Source of the DNA: Paraburkholderia sp. BL25I1N1
Lineage (GTDB): Bacteria > Pseudomonadota > Gammaproteobacteria > Burkholderiales > Burkholderiaceae
DNA: 64,000 nt
Direction: 5' to 3'
Assembly: GCF_003002025.1 (NCBI RefSeq)
Contig: NZ_PVZB01000022.1
Coordinates: 62,001-126,000 of the forward strand
Shown: piece by piece, positions 50,133-59,881 of the stretch
Numbering within the stretch: the first letter of the stretch is position 1
Layout of the letters: every line of letters starts with the position of its first letter
The notes under the pieces: model-generated
Seen by the model: only the letters and a program-made list of their open reading frames with translations
What the model was told of the DNA's origin: nothing
Databases searched by the model: none
Position numbers and translations under genes: made by a program

Positions 50133-51935
50133 TCAGGCAGGCTTTTGCTTCGCGAGTTCCTCGTCGCGCAGGGCGCGGCGCAGAATCTTGCCGACATTGG
50201 TTTGCGGCAGCTCGTCGCGGAACTCGACGAGCTTCGGCACCTTGTAGCCGGTCAGGTTCTTGCGGCAGTGGGCGATCACCTGTTCCGCCGTCAGGGAGGG
50301 ATTGCGCTTGACGATGAATACCTTCACCCGTTCGCCCTGCGCGGCGTCGGGCACGCCGATTGCGGCGACTTCGCGCACGTCCGGAAGCGCCGCGATCACG
50401 TCTTCCACTTCATTCGGATAGACGTTGAAGCCCGATACCAGAATCATGTCCTTCTTGCGGTCGATCAGCCGAATAAAGCCGCGCGAATCCATCACGCCGA
50501 TGTCGCCGGTGGCGAGCCAGCCGTCGTCGTCGATCACCTTGGCGGTTTCTTCCGGACGATTCCAGTAGCCTTTCATCACCTGGGGTCCCTTCACGCACAA
50601 TTCGCCCGCCTCGCCGATGTTCGCCCAATGGCCGTCGTCCTTCCTGAAACGCACTTGCGTGGACGGCGCGGGCAACCCGATCGAACCTTCGAAGTCACGC
50701 ATATTGGAGAGGTCGACCGGATTCATCGACACGATCGGCGAGCATTCCGTGAGCCCGTAGCCTTCGATGATCGGCTTGCCGGTCACCGCCTTGAAGCGCT
50801 CGGCCACTGACTTCTGCGTGGCCATGCCGCCCGCCATCGCCAGCTTGAGATCGGAGAAGTCGCGCTTGCAGAATTCCTCGTTGTCGAGGAACGCGTTATA
50901 GAGCGTGTTCACGGCGGTCATGCCGGTGAATTTCTCGTGACGGATGATCATCATCACGCGCTTCATGTCGCGCGGATTGGCGATCAGAATGTTGCGCCCG
51001 CCCAATCCCATGAAGATCAGCGCGTTCACCGTCAACGAATAGATGTGGTACAGCGGCAGCGGCGTGAGCACTGTTTCGACCTCGCCGGTCAGTTGGCCTT
51101 CTGACCACGCCTTGGCCTGCAAGAGATTCGCAATGATGTTCCTGTGCGTGAGCATCGCGCCCTTGGCGACGCCGGTCGTGCCGCCTGTGTACTGCAGGAA
51201 CGCGATGTCGTCGTGGGTGGGCCGCACGGGCGTCAACGGCCGCGAGTAGCCCGTCGAAAGCGCTTCGAGCAGTGGCACCGCTTTGGGCAGGTTGTACGCG
51301 GGCACCATCTTCTTCACGTGCCGCAGCATGAAATTGAGCAGACGTCCCTTCAGATTCAGGCCGTCGGCGAGCAGATCGCCGAGTCCCGTCACGATCACGT
51401 TCTGCACTTTGGTGCCGGGCAGCGCGTCTTCGACCGTCTTCGCGAAGTTCTCGAACACGATGATGGTTTGCGCGCCGCTGTCCTTCAACTGATGCGCGAG
51501 TTCGCGCACCGTATAGAGCGGATTCACGTTGACCACCACGCCGCCGGCCTTCAGTACGCCGAACAGCGAGACCGGATACTGGAACGTATTCGGCAACATG
51601 ATCGCGACGCGTTCGCCCGGCTTCACGCCGATGCTCTGCAGATACGCGGCGAACGCGGTGGCCTTGCGGCCGAGTTCACCGTAGGTCATGCTCGCGCCCA
51701 CGCTCACATACGCGACACGCTCGCGGAACTGCGCGATGCATTCGTCGAAGAACTGTACGACCGATTCGTATTTCGACACGTCGATTTCACGCGGCACATC
51801 CGCCGGATAGGACGCGTACCAGATGCCGTCGGTGTTGGGCGCGTGAGCCTGTGTGAAAGCAGGCGCCGGGTTGGCCGCGTTCGGCGCCCCCGGTTCGCCG
51901 CCGGGCGCAAGCGTGGTTTGAGTGGGCTGGGTCAT
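50133..51935 (-). CDS. fadD: long-chain fatty acid CoA ligase
   Basis: Acyl-CoA synthetase that activates fatty acids for beta-oxidation, 600 residues. AMP-binding motif LQYTGGTTGVAKGAML (about 225-240), YGLTECSP (about 380-387), GWLATGDIG, and the C-terminal KVPKLVEFRDELPQTNVGKILRR lysine motif are all present. The ATG at 51935 has AGGAGACGACC before it, and a longer frame to 51962 is not supported. It is the last gene of a leftward fatty-acid block. The N-terminal 40 residues are Pro/Thr/Ala-rich and unlike E. coli FadD. Confidence 0.93.
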   Translation of the reverse strand: MTQPTQTTLAPGGEPGAPNAANPAPAFTQAHAPNTDGIWYASYPADVPREIDVSKYESVVQFFDECIAQFRERVAYVSVGASMTYGELGRKATAFAAYLQSIGVKPGERVAIMLPNTFQYPVSLFGVLKAGGVVVNVNPLYTVRELAHQLKDSGAQTIIVFENFAKTVEDALPGTKVQNVIVTGLGDLLADGLNLKGRLLNFMLRHVKKMVPAYNLPKAVPLLEALSTGYSRPLTPVRPTHDDIAFLQYTGGTTGVAKGAMLTHRNIIANLLQAKAWSEGQLTGEVETVLTPLPLYHIYSLTVNALIFMGLGGRNILIANPRDMKRVMMIIRHEKFTGMTAVNTLYNAFLDNEEFCKRDFSDLKLAMAGGMATQKSVAERFKAVTGKPIIEGYGLTECSPIVSMNPVDLSNMRDFEGSIGLPAPSTQVRFRKDDGHWANIGEAGELCVKGPQVMKGYWNRPEETAKVIDDDGWLATGDIGVMDSRGFIRLIDRKKDMILVSGFNVYPNEVEDVIAALPDVREVAAIGVPDAAQGERVKVFIVKRNPSLTAEQVIAHCRKNLTGYKVPKLVEFRDELPQTNVGKILRRALRDEELAKQKPA

Positions 51936-52070
51936 GGTCGTCTCCTGAAGCTGTGGCTTCATCTCTTTGTGTGCCGGCCCGGTGGCCGGTCATCGAAGCA
52001 ATCAACGCGAGTGTGGCAGCGTGTGAAGCAAAAACATGCGGCGAAGCAAACACTGAAACGCATCTCGTGC

Positions 52071-53372
52071 TCAGCGTTCGAGAATCGCGACCACCCCCTG
52101 GCCGCCCGCCGCGCAGATCGAAATCAGCCCGCGCGCGGTGCCGGCCGGTTTGTCGAGTTGCGCGAGCATTTTCGCGAGGCCGGCGACGATGCGTCCACCC
52201 GTCGCCGCGAATGGATGGCCTGTGGCCAGCGAGCTGCCGTTCACATTCAATTTTGCCCGATCGATCGCGCCGAGCGGGCCCGGCAAGCCGAGCTGCGTGC
52301 GGCAATACTCGTCATCCTGCCATGCCGCGAGCGTACACAACACCTGGGCGGCAAAGGCTTCGTGGATTTCGTACAGATCGAAGTCCTGCAACGTGAGCCC
52401 GGCGCGCGCCAGCATGCGCGGCACGGCGTAGGCGGGCGCCATCAGCAGGCCTTCTTTCTTGTCGAAGAAGTCGACGGCGGCGGTTTCGGACCAGCTCAGG
52501 TACGCGAGCACCGGCAGTCCGTGACGCGCGGCCCATTCTTCACTCGCGAGCAGCACGGCGGAAGCGCCGTCGGTGAGCGGCGTCGAATTGCCCGCGGTCA
52601 GCGTGCCGGCGTCGCGATCGAATACCGGTTTCAGGCTAGCAAGTTTTTCGAGCGTGAGGTCGGAGCGCAGATTGTTGTCGCGCGCGAGACCGCGGTACGG
52701 CGTCATCAGATCGTTGACGAAACCGCGCGCATACGCCTCCGTGAGCTTGCGGTGGCTGTCGTAGGCGAGCACGTCCTGGGCCTCGCGGGAGATGTTCCAG
52801 CGCTTGGCCATCAGTTCGCAATGCTCGCCCATCGAAAGGCCCGTGCGCGGTTCGCCGTTACGCGGCAGAAGCGGCTTGAAAAACATGCCGGGCCGCAGCT
52901 TGCTCAGCGCGCTGACGCGTTGCCCGGTGCTCCTGCCGCGATTGGCTTCAAGCAGGATCTTGCGCATCCGCTCGTTGACGCCGATCGGCGCATCGGAGGT
53001 CGTATCGACGCCGCCCGCGATGCCCGCTTCGATCTGCCCCAAGGCGATCTTGTTGGCGACGAGAATGGCCGCCTCGAGTCCGGTGCCGCAGGCCTGTTGC
53101 ACATCGTAAGCGGGCGTTTCTTTGGCAAGCGTGGTGGACAGCACGGATTCGCGCGTCAGATTGAAGTCGCGCGAATGCTTGATGACGGCGCCCGCGGCGA
53201 CTTCGCCCAGACGTTCGCCGTGCAGGTTATAGCGGTCGATCAGCCCTTGGAGCGTGAAGGTCAGCATGTCCTGATTCGACGCGGTCGCGTAGGCGGTATT
53301 CGAGCGGGCAAACGGAATCCGGTTGCCCCCGACGATGGCGACTCGGCGTACGGCTGGCAGCGGGTTGGACAT
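52071..53372 (-). CDS. fadI: acetyl-CoA C-acyltransferase (thiolase, FadI type)
   Basis: 3-ketoacyl-CoA thiolase, 433 residues. The catalytic Cys is in QQACGTGLEAA (about 92-102), the EIHEAFAAQ motif and the GHPFAATGGR motif with the active-site His are near 345-395, and the C-terminal SICAAGGQG supplies the second Cys. The length and the FadI-type N-terminus (AIVGGNRIPFARSNTAY) suit the anaerobic or trifunctional FadI-like thiolases rather than FadA. AAGGAG lies 6 bases before the ATG. It precedes fadD by 135 bases. Confidence 0.93.
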   Translation of the reverse strand: MSNPLPAVRRVAIVGGNRIPFARSNTAYATASNQDMLTFTLQGLIDRYNLHGERLGEVAAGAVIKHSRDFNLTRESVLSTTLAKETPAYDVQQACGTGLEAAILVANKIALGQIEAGIAGGVDTTSDAPIGVNERMRKILLEANRGRSTGQRVSALSKLRPGMFFKPLLPRNGEPRTGLSMGEHCELMAKRWNISREAQDVLAYDSHRKLTEAYARGFVNDLMTPYRGLARDNNLRSDLTLEKLASLKPVFDRDAGTLTAGNSTPLTDGASAVLLASEEWAARHGLPVLAYLSWSETAAVDFFDKKEGLLMAPAYAVPRMLARAGLTLQDFDLYEIHEAFAAQVLCTLAAWQDDEYCRTQLGLPGPLGAIDRAKLNVNGSSLATGHPFAATGGRIVAGLAKMLAQLDKPAGTARGLISICAAGGQGVVAILER

Positions 53373-53414
53373 GCTCGGCTCCTTCGGGTCGTTCCCTGAG
53401 TATTGAATAATGCG

Positions 53415-53436
53415 AATGGTCTAACAATGGTCTGAC
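53415..53436. repeat. 11-base direct repeat upstream of the thiolase gene
   Basis: AATGGTCTAAC and AATGGTCTGAC are adjacent, 43 to 64 bases before the thiolase ATG on the minus strand. Adjacent copies one helical turn apart suggest a binding site for a regulator. Confidence 0.45.
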
Positions 53437-53480
53437 GGCCGGTCGCGACGGTCCTGATTCAACAACGATTCAGCCGCCCG

Positions 53481-53504
53481 CAATTCCACGATTCCACGAT
53501 TCCA
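53481..53504. repeat. triple 8-base tandem repeat
   Basis: ATTCCACG occurs three times in a row in the gap between the maoC-like gene and the thiolase gene. It is a simple repeat with no T-run or coding frame. Confidence 0.7.
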
Positions 53505-53529
53505 CGACTCGACGCACGACGCGCGCACC

Positions 53530-54465
53530 TCATTGCAACCTCCACTGCATGCGGCCGCGCAAGTGCGGTTTCTGCCCCGCGATATCGCGCACCTCGATGT
53601 CGCGTTCGATCAGCGAAGGCGACGCGCTCCACAGCGACGCCTCGCCGGGCAGCAGCATCGGCAGTTTGAATTCGGCGCTGAGGGTGGCTTCCGCAAGCGG
53701 CTTCGGCGGTTGCAACGCGGAGGCGGCGCGCGCCAGTGTCCACATGCCATGCGCGATCGCGCGCGGAAAGCCGAAGGCCTTCGCGGACAGCGCGCTCAGA
53801 TGGATCGGGTTGTAGTCGCCGGACACGCTCGCGTAGTCGCGGCCCAACTGCGACGCGAGTTGCCAGCGCGCGATGCGTTGCAGCGCAACGGCGCCGGCTT
53901 CGAGCGGATCGAGCACGCTGCCGCTCGCCGGCATGCCGCGTTTCAGATAGACGCTGTCGCCGTCCCAAACCGCTTCGCCGCGCCGGTACATGCGCGTATG
54001 CAGCACGAACGCCTGGCCTTTGTCGTGGCGCAGCAGCGCGCCGAATTCCACCTCGACGCGCAGCATCTCCTTGTAGGCGAGCGGCCGGCGCAGACGCACA
54101 TGATTGGCCAGATGCACGAGCCCGAGCGCCGGCCATGGAAACGCCGGGTCGGTCAGCATCAGCAGATGCAAGGGAAAGGCGAGCAGATGCGGATACGTGA
54201 GCGGCACGCCGTGCTCGGGGATGAAACCGCACACGCGCGCGTAACGCCAGATCGGCCCCGGCTCGAGCGCGACGGCGGGTCGCACGAGCCGCAGCGGCGG
54301 CAGATGCGTCTCGCGTCCGCGTTTGACGAGCCCGGACAACGCGCGCGCATAGAGCTTGGCGGGCGCGGGCAAGGTCTCGATCACGACGGTCTTGGGCCGC
54401 ACCGCATCCGGCCGCGCCGGGTTCGATAGAGGACTGCCGTCGAACGGATCACCGGGCTCAGCCAT
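53530..54465 (-). CDS. MaoC-like hydratase/dehydratase
   Basis: 311 residues from the ATG at 54465, two bases after the fabG stop, indicating coupling. The N-terminal half has an acyl-binding N-terminal hotdog segment (LRLVRPAVALEPGPIWRYARVCG; LTYPHLLAFPLHLLMLTD) and the C-terminal half the R-hydratase motif GDYNPIHLSALSAKAFGFPRAIAHGMWTL with Asp, His and Ser catalytic positions. Tandem hotdogs of this kind make (R)-3-hydroxyacyl-CoA from enoyl-CoA. With the long fabG it probably forms the hydratase/ketoreductase pair. A longer frame to 54900 is the fabG shadow. Confidence 0.88.
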   Translation of the reverse strand: MAEPGDPFDGSPLSNPARPDAVRPKTVVIETLPAPAKLYARALSGLVKRGRETHLPPLRLVRPAVALEPGPIWRYARVCGFIPEHGVPLTYPHLLAFPLHLLMLTDPAFPWPALGLVHLANHVRLRRPLAYKEMLRVEVEFGALLRHDKGQAFVLHTRMYRRGEAVWDGDSVYLKRGMPASGSVLDPLEAGAVALQRIARWQLASQLGRDYASVSGDYNPIHLSALSAKAFGFPRAIAHGMWTLARAASALQPPKPLAEATLSAEFKLPMLLPGEASLWSASPSLIERDIEVRDIAGQKPHLRGRMQWRLQ

Positions 54466-54467
54466 GG

Positions 54468-55880
54468 TCACGCTCCAATCAGGCTTTGTCCGCACACGCG
54501 CACGATCTGGCCGCTCACGCCGGCCGACCCCGGATGGGCGAGCCACGCGATGGTCTGCGCGACGTCGACCGGCTGGCCGCCCTGGCTCATGGAATTCATG
54601 CGGCGTCCGGCTTCGCGGATGGTCATCGGAATCTTCGCGGTCATCTGCGTTTCGATGAAGCCGGGCGCGACCGCGTTGATCGTGATGCCGCGCGCACGCA
54701 GATGCGGCGCCATGCTCTGCACGCGGCCGATCACGCCGGCCTTCGACGCGGCGTAGTTGGTCTGGCCGAGATTGCCGGCAATGCCGCTGATCGACGACAC
54801 GCCGATGATCCGGCCGCCGTCGCGCAGAATGCCGGCGGCGAGCAGGGCGTCGTCGATCCGCTCCTGCGCGGACAGGTTGATGTCGATCACGCTTTGCCAC
54901 GCGGCCTCGGTCATCTTCGCGATGGTTTTGTCCTTCGTGATGCCGGCGTTATGCACGACGATATCCACGCCCTGTTCGTCGAGCGCGGCCGCGATCTGCG
55001 CGGGCGCTTCGGGTGCGGCGATATCGAAGGCGAGGGCGGTGCCGTTCAACTGGCGCATGGTTGCGTCGAGCGCGTCGCGGGCCGTCGGGATGTCGATGCC
55101 GATCACGTGCGCGCCTTCGGCGGCGAGCACGCTCGCAATCGAGGCGCCGATGCCGCGCGCCGCGCCGGTCACGACGGCGCGCCGGCCCGCGAGCGGTTGC
55201 TGCCAATCGAAGGTGGGTGCTGTCTCGTCGCCCGCGCCGGCGGCGACGCGCACGACCTGGCCCGACACATAGGCCGAGCGCGGCGACAGAAAGAACCGCA
55301 ATGTCGCTTCCACCCGATTTTCCGCGCCTCGCTCCACGTACACGAGATTCGCGGTGATGCCGCGCCGCGCTTCCTTGCCGAGCGAACGCGTGAAGCCTTC
55401 GAGCGCCCGTTGCGCGGTCCATTGACGCGGCGTCGCGCAGCTCTCCGGCGGCCGTCCCAGCACGATGATGCGGCCGCACTTGCCGAGCGAGCGCAGCGTG
55501 TCGTGAAAGAAGCCGTGCAAGGGTTCGAGCTGGGTGCTGTCTTCGATGCCGCTCGCGTCGAACAGCAGGGCCGCGAGTTTGCCTTGCGAACCGGAGTCGG
55601 CCGCTTCGAAGCGGCCTGTCATGAGGCCGTGGCGGTTGGCGAGCGGCACCCACAGGCCGGCGCTTTCATGCGCGACGCTCGTTACGCCGATGCTCGCCAC
55701 GAGGCTCGCGAGCGCGTCGAGCAGATGCGGTTCGCGGCCCGCGCCGAGCGCGACCAGTCCGCCGAACTCGGGCTGATCCGCGCGATAGCGGCGCAGCACC
55801 TCGGGCTTCGGCAGGCCGACCGAGCGCGCGAGGCGCGCGCCGAACGGCGAGTTGACGAAGTTCAGATAAGAGTCGTTCAT
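54468..55880 (-). CDS. fabG: long-form 3-oxoacyl-(acyl-carrier-protein) reductase
   Basis: 470 residues, the long FabG class with an N-terminal non-catalytic Rossmann-like domain (about 1-210: NDSYLNFVNSPFGARLARSVGLPKP start) and a C-terminal SDR domain. The SDR part has VVTGAARGIG (about 227-236) and the Ser-Tyr-Lys catalytic triad in SSISGIAGNLGQTNYAASKAG. The start at MNDSYLNF matches the family; the GTG at 55904 is less likely. It is co-transcribed with the maoC-like gene. Probably acts in fatty acid or polyhydroxyalkanoate metabolism. Confidence 0.92.
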   Translation of the reverse strand: MNDSYLNFVNSPFGARLARSVGLPKPEVLRRYRADQPEFGGLVALGAGREPHLLDALASLVASIGVTSVAHESAGLWVPLANRHGLMTGRFEAADSGSQGKLAALLFDASGIEDSTQLEPLHGFFHDTLRSLGKCGRIIVLGRPPESCATPRQWTAQRALEGFTRSLGKEARRGITANLVYVERGAENRVEATLRFFLSPRSAYVSGQVVRVAAGAGDETAPTFDWQQPLAGRRAVVTGAARGIGASIASVLAAEGAHVIGIDIPTARDALDATMRQLNGTALAFDIAAPEAPAQIAAALDEQGVDIVVHNAGITKDKTIAKMTEAAWQSVIDINLSAQERIDDALLAAGILRDGGRIIGVSSISGIAGNLGQTNYAASKAGVIGRVQSMAPHLRARGITINAVAPGFIETQMTAKIPMTIREAGRRMNSMSQGGQPVDVAQTIAWLAHPGSAGVSGQIVRVCGQSLIGA

Positions 55881-56037
55881 ATTATTAGTCGCTCCGCTGG
55901 CCACGCCCGAGGGAAGTGCCCTTTAGGGACGCCCCGCAGCAAGTCTCTCTGAGGGACGTCGAACGTGTGTCAGTGTGCACCGAGTTCGGCGCTCGCGGCG
56001 CGCCTTCCCCGCATGTTTTTTTAAGCCGGCGCCGAAC

Positions 56038-58536
56038 TCAGGCCGCGAGCTCCAGCGCCTTTTCCAGCGCCTCCTTGCGCTTTTGCAGGTTGGCAAGCAT
56101 GTCGAAGTCGGCGGGGAAATCGTCCACCTTCACGACTTGCGCGCCGTAACGCGCGTAGTCGTCGAGCACGCGCCGGTCGTCGGCGTCGAGCAGGCCTTTT
56201 TTCTGTGCGGTGTCGGTCCAGGCGGCGAGTTGCGGCAGGCTCTGCGGCATCGGTTCGAGCAGGCCTTGCTTGACCGCGTCGCGCAGCTTCTGCTCGATCT
56301 GCGTGAAGCGCGGGTTCAGCTCGAACACCAGCTCGCCGTAGCCGAGCGCGTCGACATCCGGATGCGGCACGTACGAATCGGATACCAGACGCTCGCGCGC
56401 GGCGCCTGGCGTTTGCATCAATGCGGCGATCTCGCTGCCGAGCTGGTCGGACGGCTCGCGGTGCGGCAGTCCGAACGGAAACGCGAGCACGCGCACGAGG
56501 CCGGCGGCGAGCCGGTTCGGATAGTTGGCGAGCACGCCGTCGAGCGCGCGTTGCGCCTTGTACAGCGAGTCCTCGACACCCCAGCGCACCAGCGGCAGGT
56601 CTTCTTCCTGACGGCCTTCGTCCTCGAAACGTTTGAGCGTGGCGGAGATCAGGTAGAGCTGCGACAGCACGTCGCCCAGACGCGCGGAGATGCGCTCGCG
56701 GCGTTTCAGATCGCCGCCGAGCACGAACATGGAGACATCGGCGAGCAGCGCGAACGCGGTGGAGAGCCGCGTGGCCGCGCGATAGTACGCATGCAATGGC
56801 GCATGCGCCGTGCGCGGTTTGGCGATGAACGCGCCGCCCGTCACGCCATAGACGAAACTGCGCACCACGTTGGAGAGCGTGAAGCTGACATGGCCGAAGA
56901 ACGCCTCATCGAAATCGCGCAGCGCCTTGGCGCGATCCGTTTCGCGCGTGGCGGCCATTTCCTTCAGCACATACGGGTGACACCGAATCGCGCCTTGCCC
57001 GAAGATGATCAGGCAACGCGTGAGAATGTTCGCGCCTTCCACGGTGATCGCGATCGGCACCTGCTGATAGGCGCGCGCGAGAAAGTTCGACGGCCCCATG
57101 CAGATGCCCTTGCCGGCGGCGATATCCATGCCGTCGTTGATGACCATGCGGGCGCGCTCGGTAATGTGATATTTGGCGATCGCCGAGATCACCGAAGGCT
57201 TTTCGCCGAGGTCCACGGCGTGCGCCGACAGGCGGCGCGCGGCGTCCATTACGTACAGGTTGCCGCCCATGCGGCCAAGCGCTTCCTGCACGCCTTCGAA
57301 CTTGCCGACGGCGGTGCGGAACTGGCGGCGAACCGCGGCGTAGGCGCCGGTGCCGCGCACGGCGATCTTCGCCATCCCCACGTTCGACGACGGCAGCGAA
57401 ATCGCCCGGCCCGCCGCGAGACATTCCATCAGCATGCGCCAGCCGTTGCCGACCTGGGCGCGGCCGCCGATCACCCAGTCGAGCGGAATGAACACGTCCT
57501 TGCCCGAGTTCGGGCCGTTCTGGAATACCGCGTTCAACGGCCAGTGACGGCGGCCGATGTTCACGCCGGGATGGTCGGTCGGAATCAGCGCGCAGGTAAT
57601 GCCCGGTTCGTCGTCATTGCCGAGCAGATGCTCCGGATCCAGCGCGCGAAACGCGAGGCCGAGCACGGTAGCAATCGGGCCGAGCGTGATATAGCGCTTG
57701 TCCCATGTGACGCGAAAGCCCAGCGTCTCACGGCCTTCAAACCGACCCTTGCACACAATGCCGACGTCAGGAATCGCCGCTGCATCCGAACCGGCATAAG
57801 GGCTCGTCAATGCGAAGCACGGTATTTCCTCGCCGCGCGCGAGGCGCGGCAGGTAGTGGTTTTTTTGCTCGTCGGTGCCGTAGTGCATCAGCAGTTCGGC
57901 GGGGCCGAGCGAGTTCGGCACCATTACCGAAACGGCGGCGGCCGAGCAGCGCGTGGCGAGCTTCATGATGACCTGCGAATGCGCGTAGGCGGAGAACTGT
58001 TTGCCGCCGTACTGCTTCGGAATGATCATGCCGAGAAAGCCGTGCTCCTTGATGTACTGCCAGGTTTGCGGCGACAGGTCCTGCCAGACCATGGTGGTTT
58101 CCCAGTCGTTCGCGAGGTCGCACAGCTTCTCGCATTCGACGTCGAGAAACGACTGTTCTTCCGCGGTCAGCGTGGCGGGGCCGTAGCCGAGCAGCTTGTC
58201 CCAGTGCGGACGTCCCGAGAACAGTTCGGCGTCCCACCAGACCGTGCCGGCTTCGATCGCATCGCGCTCGGTTGGCGACATCTCCGGCAGGATCTTGCGG
58301 AAGATGTCGAGCACGGGCTTGGCGAGCCATGTGCGGCGCAGCGGTTTGAGCGCAAGCACAAGGGCGGGGAGGACGAACACGATGGCAAGCAGCGTGGTGG
58401 CCACTGGACCCGCCGCGCCGCTGACATGCGCGGCCGCCACCCAGACGATCATGAAGGCAAGCCACCATGCCGCGCGCGCCTGAACATAGACGAGCGCGAA
58501 GGCGGCAATCACTAACACCAGGATGAACCACGGCAT
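56038..58536 (-). CDS. fadE: acyl-CoA dehydrogenase FadE
   Basis: 832 residues of the large E. coli FadE type: an N-terminal membrane region (PWFILVLVIAAFALVYVQARAAWWLAFMIVWVAA) and then the acyl-CoA dehydrogenase domains, with KQYGGKQFSAYAHSQVIMKLATR and TSPYAGSDAAAI near the FAD-binding part, followed by a DUF1974-like C-terminal domain. The first step of beta-oxidation. GAGGAGGAAACG lies 5 bases before the ATG, an excellent site. It lies upstream of the fabG-maoC-fadI-fadD genes and just downstream of the TetR gene in the same direction. Confidence 0.94.
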   Translation of the reverse strand: MPWFILVLVIAAFALVYVQARAAWWLAFMIVWVAAAHVSGAAGPVATTLLAIVFVLPALVLALKPLRRTWLAKPVLDIFRKILPEMSPTERDAIEAGTVWWDAELFSGRPHWDKLLGYGPATLTAEEQSFLDVECEKLCDLANDWETTMVWQDLSPQTWQYIKEHGFLGMIIPKQYGGKQFSAYAHSQVIMKLATRCSAAAVSVMVPNSLGPAELLMHYGTDEQKNHYLPRLARGEEIPCFALTSPYAGSDAAAIPDVGIVCKGRFEGRETLGFRVTWDKRYITLGPIATVLGLAFRALDPEHLLGNDDEPGITCALIPTDHPGVNIGRRHWPLNAVFQNGPNSGKDVFIPLDWVIGGRAQVGNGWRMLMECLAAGRAISLPSSNVGMAKIAVRGTGAYAAVRRQFRTAVGKFEGVQEALGRMGGNLYVMDAARRLSAHAVDLGEKPSVISAIAKYHITERARMVINDGMDIAAGKGICMGPSNFLARAYQQVPIAITVEGANILTRCLIIFGQGAIRCHPYVLKEMAATRETDRAKALRDFDEAFFGHVSFTLSNVVRSFVYGVTGGAFIAKPRTAHAPLHAYYRAATRLSTAFALLADVSMFVLGGDLKRRERISARLGDVLSQLYLISATLKRFEDEGRQEEDLPLVRWGVEDSLYKAQRALDGVLANYPNRLAAGLVRVLAFPFGLPHREPSDQLGSEIAALMQTPGAARERLVSDSYVPHPDVDALGYGELVFELNPRFTQIEQKLRDAVKQGLLEPMPQSLPQLAAWTDTAQKKGLLDADDRRVLDDYARYGAQVVKVDDFPADFDMLANLQKRKEALEKALELAA

Positions 58537-58955
58537 GACGTTTCCTCCTCTTTCGATGGTGCGTGCGGACGCATCCACGCAGCGCGGATGGTTCGCGTTC
58601 TATTGATTTTCTGCTTCACGCTCGCGTTGCCTCGTTGCGCGTATTGCGTTTGCGCGGCGTGTGTGCAGTTCGACAGCGCGGCGTCGCTTAGGTGCGTAAC
58701 TTAGACGTGCTGCTCAGGTATGCGGCGTTCATCGTGTTCGGTTGCCTTCCTGCTGAGTGTTGACTGAGTACTTGTTGCCTGTTTAGCGCTGGCCGGCGGC
58801 GTAGGGATTGCCGTTCGCCTCGGGTTCGATGCTGCGGCATGCTAACGATCTTGTGACTTGTCCGCACGACGCGGTACTGATTCGCTCGCCTGATCGCGCA
58901 GGCACCGCATGCGGGCAACGGCGGACGACGGCGCGTTGCCCGCAGCGTTAGATCG
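58537..58955. other. intergenic region between the TetR gene and fadE
   Basis: 419 bases without a recognisable gene. The fadE Shine-Dalgarno is in the first 10 bases. No promoter or operator stood out. The TetR stop lies at its right end; AT content is higher around 58700-58860. Confidence 0.4.
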
Positions 58956-59822
58956 TCAAGCCGCGCCGTGCAATGCGTGCTGACGCGAACCTGCTTCCAT
59001 GTTGCCGCCGCGATGCTCGCCTTCCGATACGGCCGGCGATGGCGACTCGGATCCGCCCTCGGTGCGTGCCGCGCTCGCGGCTTCAGCACCGCCGATGCCG
59101 GCGCACTCCGAGCCGCCTTCGCTGGCGTCGCCGAGGACTGCGGCGAACGCGGCCAGTTGCGTGCCGTCAGGCAACGGTGCCTTGAGCGCGGCCACCATCA
59201 GCGAAGCGAGACGGGCGATGAGTTGCAGGTCGTTCATCGACTTGCCTTGCGAGAACTCGGAAAGCAGGCTGTCCGTGTCGGTGCCGGCCAGCACGCCCGA
59301 CAGCGCGCCGATAGCGAAGTGCAGACGCCAGCCCAGTTCCTCGCGCGGCAGATGCGGCAGCGCGCGCTGAAAGGCATCGAAAAAACGCACTGCCACTGAG
59401 GCGTAGTGTCCGTTGAGAAAATCACGAATGAACGACGACGGATCGGTATAAGCGCGGCCGAGCAAACGCAGAAACGCCTTGCCGCCTACCCGCGGATCGC
59501 GCGACAGGCGCAGCGCCGGAATGAACATCGCGCCGAGCACATGCTCGCAGGTCAGGCGCTCGCCGAGCAGAGTATCGAAGCGGTCGAGCAGCTTGAGCCG
59601 CTCCTGGTTGAGATGGTCGAGGCGGCGCGACAGCATCGAGTGAATCAGCGATTCCTTGCTGCCGAAGTGATAGTTCACTGCCGCGAGATTCACTTCGGCG
59701 CGCGAAGTAATCTGGCGCAACGACATGGCCTCATAACCGCAGTCGATGAAGAGTGTTTCGGCGGCGTCGAGGATGCGGGACTTCGTATCGCCGGCATGCC
59801 GGCCTGTTGTGCGAACTGCCAT
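58956..59822 (-). CDS. TetR-family regulator of fatty acid degradation (PsrA-like)
   Basis: 288 residues. The TetR helix-turn-helix is at 12-60 (KSRILDAAETLFIDCGYEAMSLRQI; VNLAAVNYHFGSKESL). The middle (about 65-205) is an acyl-CoA-like ligand domain similar to PsrA. The C-terminal 60 residues are an unusual Ser/Gly/Glu/Ala tail. GGGAGACGCAAC lies before the ATG. It heads the leftward fatty-acid block and has a PsrA-like operator just upstream, so a repressor of fadE and itself, relieved by acyl-CoA, is inferred. The family assignment beyond TetR is a good guess, not shown. Confidence 0.85.
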   Translation of the reverse strand: MAVRTTGRHAGDTKSRILDAAETLFIDCGYEAMSLRQITSRAEVNLAAVNYHFGSKESLIHSMLSRRLDHLNQERLKLLDRFDTLLGERLTCEHVLGAMFIPALRLSRDPRVGGKAFLRLLGRAYTDPSSFIRDFLNGHYASVAVRFFDAFQRALPHLPREELGWRLHFAIGALSGVLAGTDTDSLLSEFSQGKSMNDLQLIARLASLMVAALKAPLPDGTQLAAFAAVLGDASEGGSECAGIGGAEAASAARTEGGSESPSPAVSEGEHRGGNMEAGSRQHALHGAA

Positions 59823-59881
59823 GTTGCGTCTCCCAGTTGCCGGGCGTCCGGCCCGCAAACAAGCGATTCAAATATTGATTT

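Noticed and set aside
55975..58515. Open frame of 846 residues opposite fadE
   Set aside because: Antisense shadow of fadE, with Arg/His-rich low-complexity sequence and no homology.
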